From Streptomyces shenzhenensis (GTDB lineage Bacteria > Actinomycetota > Actinomycetes > Streptomycetales > Streptomycetaceae), in assembly GCF_003688995.1 (NCBI RefSeq), contig NZ_PENI01000024.1, positions 62,001 through 126,000 of the forward strand: 64,000 bases of DNA. Direction: 5' to 3'. Each line of letters starts with the position of its first letter. Within the stretch, counting starts at the first letter, position 1. The notes under the pieces are model-generated. The model did not search any database. It worked only from the letters and a program-made list of their open reading frames with translations, and had not been told where the DNA came from. Both the position numbers and the translations under genes were made by a program. This document shows, piece by piece, positions 40,971 through 49,251 of this stretch.

Positions 40971-42170
40971 GTGACCGAGAAGGCCGACCTCCAGTCCGTC
41001 CTCGACCGTGCGGCCGCCGGGGGGCGGATCACCCCCGAGGAAGCGCTCGACCTCTACCGCGACGCCCCGCTGCACGCGCTGGGCGCTGCCGCGGACGCGG
41101 TACGCCGGCGCAAGTACGCGGGCATCGAGCACATCGCCACGTACATCATCGAACGCAACATCAACTACACGAACGTCTGCGTGACCGCGTGCAGGTTCTG
41201 CGCCTTCTACGCCGCCCCCAAGGACACCGCCAAGGGCTGGACCCGCGACCTCGACGACATTCTGCGGCGCTGCGCCGAGACGGTCGAGCTGGGCGGCACG
41301 CAGATCATGTTCCAGGGCGGGCACCACCCGGACTACGGCGTCGAGTACTACGAGAAGCACTTCCGGGCCATCAAGGGGGCGTTCCCGCAGCTGGTGATCC
41401 ATTCGCTGGGCGCGTCCGAGGTCGAGCACATGGCCCGGATCTCCGGGGTGACGGTCGAGGAGGCCATCGCCCGGATCCACGCGGCGGGCCTCGACTCCTT
41501 CGCGGGGGCGGGCGCCGAACTGCTGCCGGAGCGGCCGCGCAAGGCCATCGCGCCGCTGAAGGAGAGCGGCGAGCGCTGGCTGGAGATCATGGAGACCGCG
41601 CACCGGCTGGGCGTGGAGTCCACGTCGACCATGCTGATGGGCACGGGCGAGACCAACGCCGAGCGGATCGAGCACCTGCGGATGCTCCGGGACGTGCAGG
41701 ACCGCACGGGCGGCTTCCGGGCCTTCATCCCGTACACCTACCAGCCCGAGAACAACCATCTGAAGGGCCGCACCCAGGCCACGCTCTTCGAGTATCTGCG
41801 GATGATCGCGATCGCCCGCCTCTTCCTCGACAACGTCCAGCACATCCAGGGGTCCTGGCTGACCACGGGCAAGGAGACCGGCCAGCTGTCCCTGCACTAC
41901 GGCGCCGACGACCTCGGCTCGATCATGCTGGAGGAGAACGTGGTCTCCTCCGCGGGCGCCAAGCACCGCTCCAACCGGCTGGAGATCATCGACCTGATCC
42001 GCAAGGCGGGCCGGGTCCCGGCGCAGCGCGCGACGACGTACGAGCACCTGGTCGTCCACGACGACCCGGCGAACGACCCCGTCGACGACCGCGTGGTCTC
42101 GCACATCTCCTCCACCGCCATCGAGGGCGGCACGGCCCACCCCGAACTGAAGCTGCTCTCGTCGAACTGA
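40971..42170 (+). CDS. mqnC: Cyclic dehypoxanthinyl futalosine synthase MqnC (radical SAM)
   Basis: MqnC cyclises dehypoxanthinyl futalosine by radical chemistry, building the bicyclic naphthoate precursor. The 399-aa product carries CVTACRFC (C70, C74, C77), QIMFQGGHHPDYGVEYYE and HYGADDLGSIMLEENVVSSAG, all typical of MqnC. GTG 40971 follows GAAAGGGA. TAGGCT (40885-40890) is a possible -10. Shares fold and order logic with mqnE at 1932. Confidence 0.95.
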   Translation: MTEKADLQSVLDRAAAGGRITPEEALDLYRDAPLHALGAAADAVRRRKYAGIEHIATYIIERNINYTNVCVTACRFCAFYAAPKDTAKGWTRDLDDILRRCAETVELGGTQIMFQGGHHPDYGVEYYEKHFRAIKGAFPQLVIHSLGASEVEHMARISGVTVEEAIARIHAAGLDSFAGAGAELLPERPRKAIAPLKESGERWLEIMETAHRLGVESTSTMLMGTGETNAERIEHLRMLRDVQDRTGGFRAFIPYTYQPENNHLKGRTQATLFEYLRMIAIARLFLDNVQHIQGSWLTTGKETGQLSLHYGADDLGSIMLEENVVSSAGAKHRSNRLEIIDLIRKAGRVPAQRATTYEHLVVHDDPANDPVDDRVVSHISSTAIEGGTAHPELKLLSSN

Positions 42171-42177
42171 GCCGCCC

Positions 42178-42819
42178 GTGCCGACGATTCACGCCGCCGA
42201 TCTGCTCGTCACGGGGGACCGCCGGCTGTCCGTGCCGGGCGGGGCGGTTCTGGTCGACGGCCGGGAGCTCGCGGCTCTCGGCTCGTACGAGGAGCTGGTG
42301 GCCGCGCATCCGACGGCCCGGGTCCGGCGCTGGCCGGGTCTGCTCACCCCGGGCCTGGTCAACCGGTACGGGCCCGAACTGCTCGCGCAGGCCTACCATC
42401 CGGACCCGCGCGAGGCCGACGAGCTGGGCACCGAGCCGATCACGGGCGAGGGACTCGCGGCGCTCGCCATGACGGAGGCCCGCTGGGGCGCGAGCGCGCG
42501 GCGAGGTGTGCAGCGCATGTTCGCGCACGGGACCGTGGCCGTGGCGGGGGCGCTGTGGCGGCCCGCGGTGGTGGACGCCGTGCGGCGGGCGGGGCTGACG
42601 GAGACGGAACGGAGCGCGGACCCCGTGGGCCCGCCGGCCCTCGATCCACTGGCCGGGCGCGGCCTCGCGGCGGCGATCCCGCGGCCGTTGCCGTCCGTCG
42701 GTGGGGACGCGACCTTCGCGGTGTTCGACGTCCCGGACGAGGCCGCGCTCGCCGAGCGCGGGGCCGCCGCCTGCGTGGCGACCGTCCTGGGCGGCCGCCT
42801 GGTGTACCGCGGGCGTTGA
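42178..42819 (+). CDS. Small amidohydrolase-like (imidazolonepropionase-like) protein beside mqnC
   Basis: The 213-aa product resembles only the composite beta-sandwich and edge segments of amidohydrolases: HAADLLVTGDRRLSVPGGAVLVDGRELAALGSYEELVA, GLLTPGLVNRYG (where true enzymes have GLxxxHxH), and C-terminal FAVFDVPDEAALAERGAAACVATVLGGRLVYRGR. The metal-binding HxH and the central barrel are absent, so it is unlikely to be a working deaminase. GTG 42178 starts 7 bp after mqnC, so the two are one transcription unit. It may assist futalosine-pathway chemistry or be a decayed MqnX-like protein. Confidence 0.7.
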   Translation: MPTIHAADLLVTGDRRLSVPGGAVLVDGRELAALGSYEELVAAHPTARVRRWPGLLTPGLVNRYGPELLAQAYHPDPREADELGTEPITGEGLAALAMTEARWGASARRGVQRMFAHGTVAVAGALWRPAVVDAVRRAGLTETERSADPVGPPALDPLAGRGLAAAIPRPLPSVGGDATFAVFDVPDEAALAERGAAACVATVLGGRLVYRGR

Positions 42820-42823
42820 GCGG

Positions 42824-43849
42824 TCAGCCCGCGAACGCCGTTGCGAACGCCCCCGATCGCTGGGGTACGCCGCTGCAGTCCGTCGCCGCCTCGTCCTGGG
42901 CCGACGTGTCGTCCGCGCACTGCCGGTCGCGGAACGTCGACCACATCGACACCCAGGCGATCTCCTTCTCCTCGGCGAAGGAACGCACTTGCGCCGCGTC
43001 GGACAGCGTGAACGTCTCGCCCGGGACGTCGTTGACGCCGATCATCGAGGTGAGGGCCATGCCCCGCCAGGCACCCGCGTCGGTCAGGCCGAAGACCTTC
43101 GTCAGCTGCGTGTGCGCGGCCTTGGCGGAGGCGAGCGCGTAGTCGCCCATGTCGCCGGTGAAGGACTCGCCGTAGTTCATGGTCATGATGTTGACGGTCG
43201 ACACCTGGACGTCATGCGTGTTCGCGGACTCCAGCAGGGCGAGGCCGTCGGAGTCGAGCCCGGACGGCATCACCGGCAGGGTGAACGAGACCTTCAGACC
43301 GGTGCGTTCCTTCTGCAGCAGCGCGATGGCCGCCGAGCGCCGGGTGACCGAGGCGGAGTCGGCCAGCGTGTCGCCCTCGATGTCGAAGTCGGCCTGGTCG
43401 GAACCGGCCGCGTCCAGCGCCTTGCCGTAGGCAGCGGCCAGTTCGGACGCGCTGTCGCAGGTCTGCGCGAGTTCCTTCCCTGACGCCCCGCCGAAGGAGA
43501 CCCGGACCGTCGCGCCGTCCCGCTTCAGCCGGGAGACACGGGAGGCCACCGCGGAGTCGGTGACCGACCGCGTGCCGTTCCACTTCGGCGTGCAGCCGCT
43601 GCCGTCCGACAGCACGAAGGCGAGGTTGTACGCCGCAGGCGAGCCCGTGGCGTCGTTGCCGGACGCCTCGGTGGCGCTGACGTAGGGGGCGTAGGCGGTT
43701 CTGTAGGAGGCGGACTTGCCGGTCGAGCCGGTCGAGCCGGTCGCGGCGGGCGCCGCGTCCGAGGTGCCGCCGGAGCCCGCGGAGCATCCCGTGACGGCCA
43801 GTGCAAACACCCAGGCGAACCCGGCCGCCGGCATCAGGAATCTCCTCAT
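42824..43849 (-). CDS. GH18 chitinase-like lipoprotein
   Basis: The 341-aa product has a lipoprotein signal (MRRFLMPAAGFAWVFALAVTGC, lipobox A-V-T-G-C) and a Gly/Thr/Ser linker. A GH18-type barrel follows. The catalytic motif DxxDxDxE is intact as DQADFDIE, with strands RVSFGGASGKEL before it and NIMTMNYG after it. It probably hydrolyses chitin-like or GlcNAc-containing glycans at the cell surface. It ends 4 bp from the stop of the amidohydrolase-like gene (convergent) and is divergent from the exopolysaccharide cluster. Confidence 0.85.
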   Translation of the reverse strand: MRRFLMPAAGFAWVFALAVTGCSAGSGGTSDAAPAATGSTGSTGKSASYRTAYAPYVSATEASGNDATGSPAAYNLAFVLSDGSGCTPKWNGTRSVTDSAVASRVSRLKRDGATVRVSFGGASGKELAQTCDSASELAAAYGKALDAAGSDQADFDIEGDTLADSASVTRRSAAIALLQKERTGLKVSFTLPVMPSGLDSDGLALLESANTHDVQVSTVNIMTMNYGESFTGDMGDYALASAKAAHTQLTKVFGLTDAGAWRGMALTSMIGVNDVPGETFTLSDAAQVRSFAEEKEIAWVSMWSTFRDRQCADDTSAQDEAATDCSGVPQRSGAFATAFAG

Positions 43850-44009
43850 CGCGCATGCTCCCGCTCCAGTGATGTCCGTCTCAGGTTCCGTCTCGGGACG
43901 GCAACGGACCGCCTTTCCCGGGGGAAATGTCTCACACACCAGCGGGTCCCCGGGGAATCTCTCAGGAAAGCGACAGGTTGGCCGTTCTCTCATGGGCGGT
44001 TCACAAGAA

Positions 44010-44024
44010 TTCCCGAGAAGGGAA
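44010..44024. promoter_or_regulatory. Palindrome in divergent region before exopolysaccharide genes
   Basis: TTCCC-GAGAA-GGGAA (44010-44024) is a perfect 5-bp inverted repeat 28 bp before ATG 44053, between the GH18 lipoprotein and the rightward cluster (gap 43850-44052). A possible operator. Confidence 0.4.
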
Positions 44025-44052
44025 CACATAAAGGCTCCCTAATGTCCGGGGA

Positions 44053-44478
44053 ATGCATTCCGAGACTGCCATCGAAAGCCGTGCCGCCGGGCGCGGTCGC
44101 CGCCGCAAACGCGGCAACGGACCCGCCGAGGGGCCCGTGTTCGTGGACACCTCCGGGCGCCGGTCGAAGGTGCTCCGCCGCATCGGCGTCCTCGTCGGCG
44201 TCGTCTGTCTCGCGTACGCGGGCGTGCTCGGCGCGGCCTTCATGGGCTGGGGCACCTCGCTCAACCCGTCCTCCCTGCTGCCCTTCGCGGGCGGCGGAAG
44301 CGGGCAGGCCCCCGACGGCTTCGGGCCGCGCGACGGCATCGGCCGCCAGGCCGGTCCGCCCGGCGGCACGCCGTCGGCCGCCCCCTCGGGCACCGCCGCC
44401 CCGTCCCCTTCCTCCCCGTCCCCGTCCCCCTCCTCCCCGTCCCCCTCCTCGCCGTCCGCGTACGCGGCGGCCAACTGA
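44053..44478 (+). CDS. Small membrane protein with Ser/Pro tail
   Basis: The 141-aa protein has a basic cytoplasmic N-terminus (GRGRRRKRG and GRRSKVLRR) and one transmembrane helix (IGVLVGVVCLAYAGVLGAAFMGW, about 44-66). A Gly/Pro-rich outer part ends in repeated Ser-Pro (SPSSPSPSPSSPSP). It lies 18 bp before the deacetylase-glycosyltransferase gene and looks co-transcribed, so a role in the same glycan pathway is plausible. The start codon is tentative because no well-spaced ribosome site precedes it. Confidence 0.65.
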   Translation: MHSETAIESRAAGRGRRRKRGNGPAEGPVFVDTSGRRSKVLRRIGVLVGVVCLAYAGVLGAAFMGWGTSLNPSSLLPFAGGGSGQAPDGFGPRDGIGRQAGPPGGTPSAAPSGTAAPSPSSPSPSPSSPSPSSPSAYAAAN

Positions 44479-44496
44479 CCGGAACGCAGCCACCAC

Positions 44497-46749
44497 ATGA
44501 CCCATCCGACGCCCTCCCGCGGCCGCCGCCGCGCCCCCACCCGCATGGAGCGGGCGGCCGGCCGCGCCGCGGCCCTGCAGAAGCCGCGCGTCGTCCTCGC
44601 CCTGCTGCTCCTGCTCGCGCTGACCTGTGTGCTGCTGCTCGACGGCTATCTGCGCGCCGAGGTCGGCGGCGACCAGCGGGTGCGCACCGGGGCCGGCTCC
44701 GGCGACGTACCGGACAAGGTGCTCGACGGCGGTCCGATCCTCACCTTCCGGGGCGGCCGGGCGACCTCCGTCTCCGTGCCGGCCAAGACCATCGCGCTCA
44801 CCTTCGACGACGGCCCCGACCCGACGTGGACCCCCAAGGTCCTCGAGATCCTGCGGAAGTACGACATCCCCGGCACGTTCTTCCTCGTCGGATCGATGGT
44901 GTCGCGCCATCCCGGCATCGTGCGGACCATGGTCGACCAGGGCAACGAGGTCGGCATCCACACGTTCACGCACATCGACCTGTCCTACCAGAGCGATGCG
45001 CGCGTCAAGCGTGAGATGGAGCAGACGCAGCTCGCCCTCGCGGGCGCGGCGGGCATCACCACGACCCTGTTCCGCGCGCCGTACTCCTCGGAGACCGACG
45101 CCATCGACAACTACAGCTGGCCCGTCTACAAGAAGCTCGGCGCCGACGGCTACACGAGCGTCTTCGTCGACACCGACAGCGACGACTGGAAGCGGCCGGG
45201 CGTCTCGAAGATCATCAAGTGGGCCACCCCGAAGGACGGCAAGGGCGCCGCGGTCCTCTTCCACGACGCGGGCGGCGAACGTTCGCAGACCGTCGCCGCG
45301 CTGCCGCGCTACATCGAGAAGATGCGGGCGAAGGGCTACACCTTCACCACCGTCAGCGGCGTCATGGGGCAGCGGAACGCGACGGGGGCGGCCGGCGCGC
45401 CGCGGGACGGCACCCCCGCCGACGGCACGGCCGGCGCCTCCGACCTCTCCGGGCTGCAGGCCGCCCACCACACCGCCACCGGCACGACCCGCTACGAGGG
45501 CAGGGCCCTCATCGCGGCGGTGGCCGTCGCCGAGTGGACGGTGCCCGCGCTGTCGGCCCTGCTGATCGTCGTCGGTGTCGCCGTGATGGGCCGTTTCGCG
45601 ATGATGCTGGCCCTCGCCCGGCGCCACCACAGGCAGCGCAACAGACGCCGGTTCGGCTGGGGTCCGCCGGTCACCCGGCCGGTGAGCGTGATCGTCCCGG
45701 CGTACAACGAGAAGGAGTGCATCGCGGGCACCCTCAGATCGCTGGCGAGGAGCACGCATCCGATCGAGATCATCGTGGTGGACGACGGCTCGACCGACGG
45801 CACCGCCGAGATCGCCGAGTCCCTCGGCCTGCCGAACGTGCGGGTCGTTCGGCAGCGGAACGCGGGCAAACCGGCGGCCCTCAACAACGGTGTCCGGCAC
45901 GCGAGTCACGACATCGTCGTGATGATGGACGGCGACACCGTCTTCGAGCCGGACACCGTACGGCAGCTCGTGCAGCCCTTCGCGGATCCGGAGGTCGGCG
46001 CGGTCGCCGGCAACGCCAAGGTCGGCAACCGCGACACGGTCATCGGGGCCTGGCAGCACATCGAGTACGTCATGGGCTTCAACCTGGACCGGCGCATGTA
46101 CGACCTGTTGCGCTGCATGCCGACGATCCCCGGCGCGATCGGCGCGTTCCGCCGGGAGGCGGTGCTCGGGGTCGGCGGGATGAGCGATGACACCCTCGCC
46201 GAGGACACCGACATCACCATCGCCCTGCACCGCGCGGGCCGGCGGGTCGTCTACCAGGAGCACGCCAGGGCCTGGACGGAGGCGCCCGGTTCGCTGGGGC
46301 AGCTGTGGTCGCAGCGCTACCGCTGGTCGTACGGCACCATGCAGGCGCTGTGGAAGCACCGCAAGTCCCTGACGGACCGGGGTCCTTCGGGGCGGTTCGG
46401 CCGGGTCGGCATGCCGCTGGTGGTGCTCTTCCAGATCGTCACGCCCCTCTTCGCCCCGCTGATCGACGTGTTCACCGTCTACTCGATGGTCTTCATCGAC
46501 CTCCGCGCCGCCCTGCTGGCGTGGCTCGCGGTCCTGGGCGTCCAACTGCTGTGCGCCGCCTACGCCTTCCGGCTGGACCGGGAGAAGTACCGCTACCTGT
46601 TGATGATGCCGCTCCAGCAACTGGCCTACCGGCAGCTGATGTACCTCGTCCTCATCCACTCCAGCATCACCGCCCTGACCGGTGGCCGGCTGCGCTGGCA
46701 GAAGCTGAAGCGGACCGGTGAGGTCGGCACCGCGGCGGGGGTGGGCTGA
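44497..46749 (+). CDS. Polysaccharide deacetylase fused to family 2 glycosyltransferase
   Basis: The 750-aa bifunctional membrane protein has an N-terminal helix (VLALLLLLALTCVLLLDGYL) and a NodB/CE4 domain (about 90-295). That domain has TFDDGPD (catalytic Asp, metal Asp), HTFTH (metal His pair), FRAPYSSE and VLFHDAGG. A transmembrane helix follows near 345. The GT2 domain (about 390-640) has VSVIVPAYNE, VDDGSTDGT, MDGDTVF, EDTDITIALHRAG and QRYRW (QxxRW, processive). C-terminal helices follow. The same fusion is known in Streptomyces MatB, which makes a poly-beta-1,6-GlcNAc-like polymer for pellet adhesion. Here it would make and partly deacetylate a beta-linked amino-sugar polymer. Confidence 0.88.
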   Translation: MTHPTPSRGRRRAPTRMERAAGRAAALQKPRVVLALLLLLALTCVLLLDGYLRAEVGGDQRVRTGAGSGDVPDKVLDGGPILTFRGGRATSVSVPAKTIALTFDDGPDPTWTPKVLEILRKYDIPGTFFLVGSMVSRHPGIVRTMVDQGNEVGIHTFTHIDLSYQSDARVKREMEQTQLALAGAAGITTTLFRAPYSSETDAIDNYSWPVYKKLGADGYTSVFVDTDSDDWKRPGVSKIIKWATPKDGKGAAVLFHDAGGERSQTVAALPRYIEKMRAKGYTFTTVSGVMGQRNATGAAGAPRDGTPADGTAGASDLSGLQAAHHTATGTTRYEGRALIAAVAVAEWTVPALSALLIVVGVAVMGRFAMMLALARRHHRQRNRRRFGWGPPVTRPVSVIVPAYNEKECIAGTLRSLARSTHPIEIIVVDDGSTDGTAEIAESLGLPNVRVVRQRNAGKPAALNNGVRHASHDIVVMMDGDTVFEPDTVRQLVQPFADPEVGAVAGNAKVGNRDTVIGAWQHIEYVMGFNLDRRMYDLLRCMPTIPGAIGAFRREAVLGVGGMSDDTLAEDTDITIALHRAGRRVVYQEHARAWTEAPGSLGQLWSQRYRWSYGTMQALWKHRKSLTDRGPSGRFGRVGMPLVVLFQIVTPLFAPLIDVFTVYSMVFIDLRAALLAWLAVLGVQLLCAAYAFRLDREKYRYLLMMPLQQLAYRQLMYLVLIHSSITALTGGRLRWQKLKRTGEVGTAAGVG

Positions 46750-47892
46750 GTGGGCGCGCACAGCAAGGGCGGTACCCGGTCCCTGGTGCCGGCCCCGGTG
46801 CCGGATGCCGGCCCGGACGCCGGCCGGCCGGCGCGGGCGGTGGCTCCCCGGCCGGGGCCGGCCCAGCGGGACCGGTACTTCGACACCCTCCGCGCGGTCG
46901 CCCTCGTCCGCGTCGTCACCTACCACACCTTCGGCTGGGCCTGGTGCGGCCTGGTCCTCCCGTCCATGGGGATCATGTTCGGCCTGGCCGGCACGCTGAT
47001 GGCCAGGTCCCTGGAGCGGCCCGCGCTCGCCGTGCTCCGAAGCCGTCTGCGCAGACTCCTCCCGCCGTTCTGGTTCTGGGGTTTCTTCGTCGTCCTCGCG
47101 ATGCTGCTGCACGGCTGGATGCCGGGCCGGGAGATCGTCTACTGGATCGTGCCGCTCGGCGATCCGCCGGGCGACGCGTGGGGCGAGCAGGCCTGGGAGA
47201 TCCTCTGGTACCTGCGGACCTACCTCTGGTTCGTCCTGCTCTCCCCGGCCCTGCTGTGGCTGTTCCGCAGGGCGCCGGTCCCCGTCCTGCTGCTGTCCCT
47301 CGCGCCCGTCCTGGTGCTGAACTTCCTCCGGTCGCCCCCGGACGGCCGGCTGGGCAGCGCGCTGTGGGACCTGTCGACGTATCTGTTCTGCTGGATCCTG
47401 GGCTTCGCGCACCACGACGGAGTGCTCCAGCGGATCAGGCCGGCCGCGGTCGTCGCCCTCTCGCTCGCCGCGCTCGGCTACGGCGGCTGGTACGCCGTCG
47501 CGCACCAGGCCGAGTTCGGCACGTACGACCTGGACGAGAACCCGCTCGCGCAGGCCTTCTGGTCGGCCGGTTTCGTCACGCTGCTGATGTGGGCGAAGGC
47601 GCACTTCCGGATCGACTTCGCCCGGCTCACCCGCCTGCGCCGGACCGACCGGCTCGTGACGGTCTTCAACGCCCGCGCGGTGACGATCTACCTCTGGCAC
47701 GAGATCGCGCTCGTCCTGGCCGTGCCGCTGATCGACCGGTTCTGGGACGTGCCCGCCTTCGAGAGGTATCTGCCGCTGGACAGCCAGTGGTTCCTGTTCG
47801 GCATCGGCTGGATCCTGATCGCGGTCTTCGTCCTGCTGTGCGGCTGGGTGGAGGACGTGGCGGCGCGCAAGCGGCCGAGGCTGCTGCCGTGA
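46750..47892 (+). CDS. Membrane acyltransferase (acyltransferase-3 family)
   Basis: The 380-aa protein has about ten hydrophobic helices. The family opening is RYFDTLRAVALVRVVTYHTFGW (catalytic His candidate in YHTFG), with conserved RRLLPPFWFWGFF and a late ARAVTIYLWHEIAL. Such proteins O-acylate extracellular glycans. It begins directly after the stop of the fusion gene (GTG 46750), so it probably acts on the same polymer. Confidence 0.85.
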   Translation: MGAHSKGGTRSLVPAPVPDAGPDAGRPARAVAPRPGPAQRDRYFDTLRAVALVRVVTYHTFGWAWCGLVLPSMGIMFGLAGTLMARSLERPALAVLRSRLRRLLPPFWFWGFFVVLAMLLHGWMPGREIVYWIVPLGDPPGDAWGEQAWEILWYLRTYLWFVLLSPALLWLFRRAPVPVLLLSLAPVLVLNFLRSPPDGRLGSALWDLSTYLFCWILGFAHHDGVLQRIRPAAVVALSLAALGYGGWYAVAHQAEFGTYDLDENPLAQAFWSAGFVTLLMWAKAHFRIDFARLTRLRRTDRLVTVFNARAVTIYLWHEIALVLAVPLIDRFWDVPAFERYLPLDSQWFLFGIGWILIAVFVLLCGWVEDVAARKRPRLLP

Positions 47893-47933
47893 CGGCGCCG
47901 AGGGCGCTGCGCACGCGGCGCACCCCCTGCTGC

Positions 47934-47945
47934 CACAATGGGCGG
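47934..47945 (+). promoter_or_regulatory. Leaderless -10 element before menG
   Basis: CACAAT (47934-47939, one mismatch to TATAAT-like TANNNT) is followed by exactly 6 nt (gggcgg) and GTG 47946. No Shine-Dalgarno is present. Confidence 0.45.
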
Positions 47946-48641
47946 GTGACCCGCGCATCCCTGGACAAGCAGCCGCACGAAGTCGCCTCGATGTTCGACA
48001 ACGTGGCGGACCGGTACGACCTGACGAACGACGTCCTGTCGCTCGGCCAGGACCGGCGCTGGCGCAAGGAGGTGGCGAGCGCCGTCGACGCGCGCCCCGC
48101 GCAGAAGGTCCTGGACCTCGCGGCGGGCACGGCCACCTCGTCACTGCCCTTCACCCGGACCGGCGCCTACGTCGTCCCCTGCGACTTCTCCCTCGGCATG
48201 CTCCAGGTCGGCAAGAAGCGCAACGCCTGGCTGCCCTTCACCGCGGGCGACGCGACGCGGCTGCCGTTCAAGGACGACACCTTCGACGCCGTGACGATCT
48301 CCTTCGGGCTGCGCAACGTGCAGGACACGGACGCCGCGCTGCGCGAGATGCACCGGGTGACCCGGCCCGGCGGGCGGGTCGTGATCTGCGAGTTCTCGCA
48401 TCCCACCTGGGCGCCCTTCCGGACCGTCTACACCGAGTACCTGATGCGCGCGCTGCCGCCGGTGGCGCGGGCGGTCTCCTCCGAGCCGGACGCCTACGTC
48501 TACCTCGCCGAGTCCATCCGTGCCTGGCCCGACCAGGCCGCACTGGCCGGGCGGCTGCGCTCGGCGGGCTGGTCGAAGGTGGCCTGGCGCAACCTCACCG
48601 GCGGCGTGGTGGCCCTGCACCGGGGCTTCAAGGAGGCCTGA
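47946..48641 (+). CDS. menG: Demethylmenaquinone methyltransferase (MenG/UbiE)
   Basis: The 231-aa class I methyltransferase transfers methyl from SAM to demethylmenaquinone, giving menaquinone. It starts VTRASLDKQPHEVASMFDNVADRYDLTNDVLSLGQDRRWRK, the UbiE signature 1. Motif I is VLDLAAGTAT, and the second UbiE signature lies in ISFGLRNVQDTDAALREMHRVTRPGGRVVICEFSHP. It is full length. It ends 14 bp before the convergent PASTA gene. Confidence 0.93.
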   Translation: MTRASLDKQPHEVASMFDNVADRYDLTNDVLSLGQDRRWRKEVASAVDARPAQKVLDLAAGTATSSLPFTRTGAYVVPCDFSLGMLQVGKKRNAWLPFTAGDATRLPFKDDTFDAVTISFGLRNVQDTDAALREMHRVTRPGGRVVICEFSHPTWAPFRTVYTEYLMRALPPVARAVSSEPDAYVYLAESIRAWPDQAALAGRLRSAGWSKVAWRNLTGGVVALHRGFKEA

Positions 48642-48655
48642 GCCCGCGCCGGCCG

Positions 48656-48991
48656 CTAGCGGTTGGTCATCTCGAAGGCGCCGCCCGGTTCGTCCAGTTC
48701 CCGCTGCAGCCCGCCCGAGGGCGGTCTCGGGATGCGGGGTTCGCGGACGCCTCCGCCGCCGTCGCCCTCGCCGAAGTCGAACCACACGTACACCATGGAC
48801 TCCCGCGGCACCTCGGCGCCGGGCTGCGGGTACTGGCGCACGACGTAGTCGACGACCGTGCGGTGGAAATCCGGGCGGTCCGGCGCGTTGAGGAACAGGC
48901 CCTGTGCCCGGGCCCGCTCGCGCGCGTCCACGGCCATCAGGCCGACCAGGCGCGGCACGCGGACTTCGGGTGTTTTGGGTGGTATGTGCAC
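48656..48991 (-). CDS. Single-PASTA-domain protein
   Basis: The 111-aa product has VPRLVGLMAVDARERARAQGLFLNAPDRPDFHRTVVDYVVRQYPQPGAEVPRESMVYVWF, one PASTA domain (about 10-75), then an acidic Gly-rich linker and Arg/Pro tail. It has no signal peptide or membrane helix, unlike most PASTA proteins, so it may be cytoplasmic. The GTG at 48991 (VHIPPKTPEVRVPR) has GGGGGTGA upstream. An alternative GTG at 49000 adds three residues. It may bind muropeptide-like or other ligands; its role is unknown. Confidence 0.75.
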   Translation of the reverse strand: MHIPPKTPEVRVPRLVGLMAVDARERARAQGLFLNAPDRPDFHRTVVDYVVRQYPQPGAEVPRESMVYVWFDFGEGDGGGGVREPRIPRPPSGGLQRELDEPGGAFEMTNR

Positions 48992-49062
48992 AGATGTCAC
49001 CCCCAGCGGTACTGGAAGGGTAACCCCGGCGCAGGCGGCCCGAAAGCGGTAAGTGTCTTTCT

Positions 49063-49087
49063 GTGACAGACGATTACCGTCCGTCAC
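49063..49087. promoter_or_regulatory. 10-bp inverted repeat between PASTA and menJ genes
   Basis: GTGACAGACG (49063-49072), spacer ATTAC, CGTCCGTCAC (49078-49087), with one mismatch. It lies in the 260-bp divergent gap 48992-49251 and could be an operator for either gene. Confidence 0.45.
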
Positions 49088-49251
49088 GGATCAGGGCGCG
49101 GACAGGGCCCGCGCTCGGCGTCGTGCCGCTGTCGCCGAGCTGGGTTCGGCCCACGGGGCGGCCCTTCGCCGGGTGATCGGCGCCGCTGAATAGACTGCCC
49201 CTGTCCAGTGCCGGTCGGCACGTACATTTCGAACCTTGGGGAGATCCCGCC

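Noticed and set aside
43990..48144. A 1384-codon open frame on the minus strand
   Set aside because: Shadow of the deacetylase-glycosyltransferase, acyltransferase and menG genes, all of which have intact catalytic motifs on the plus strand.
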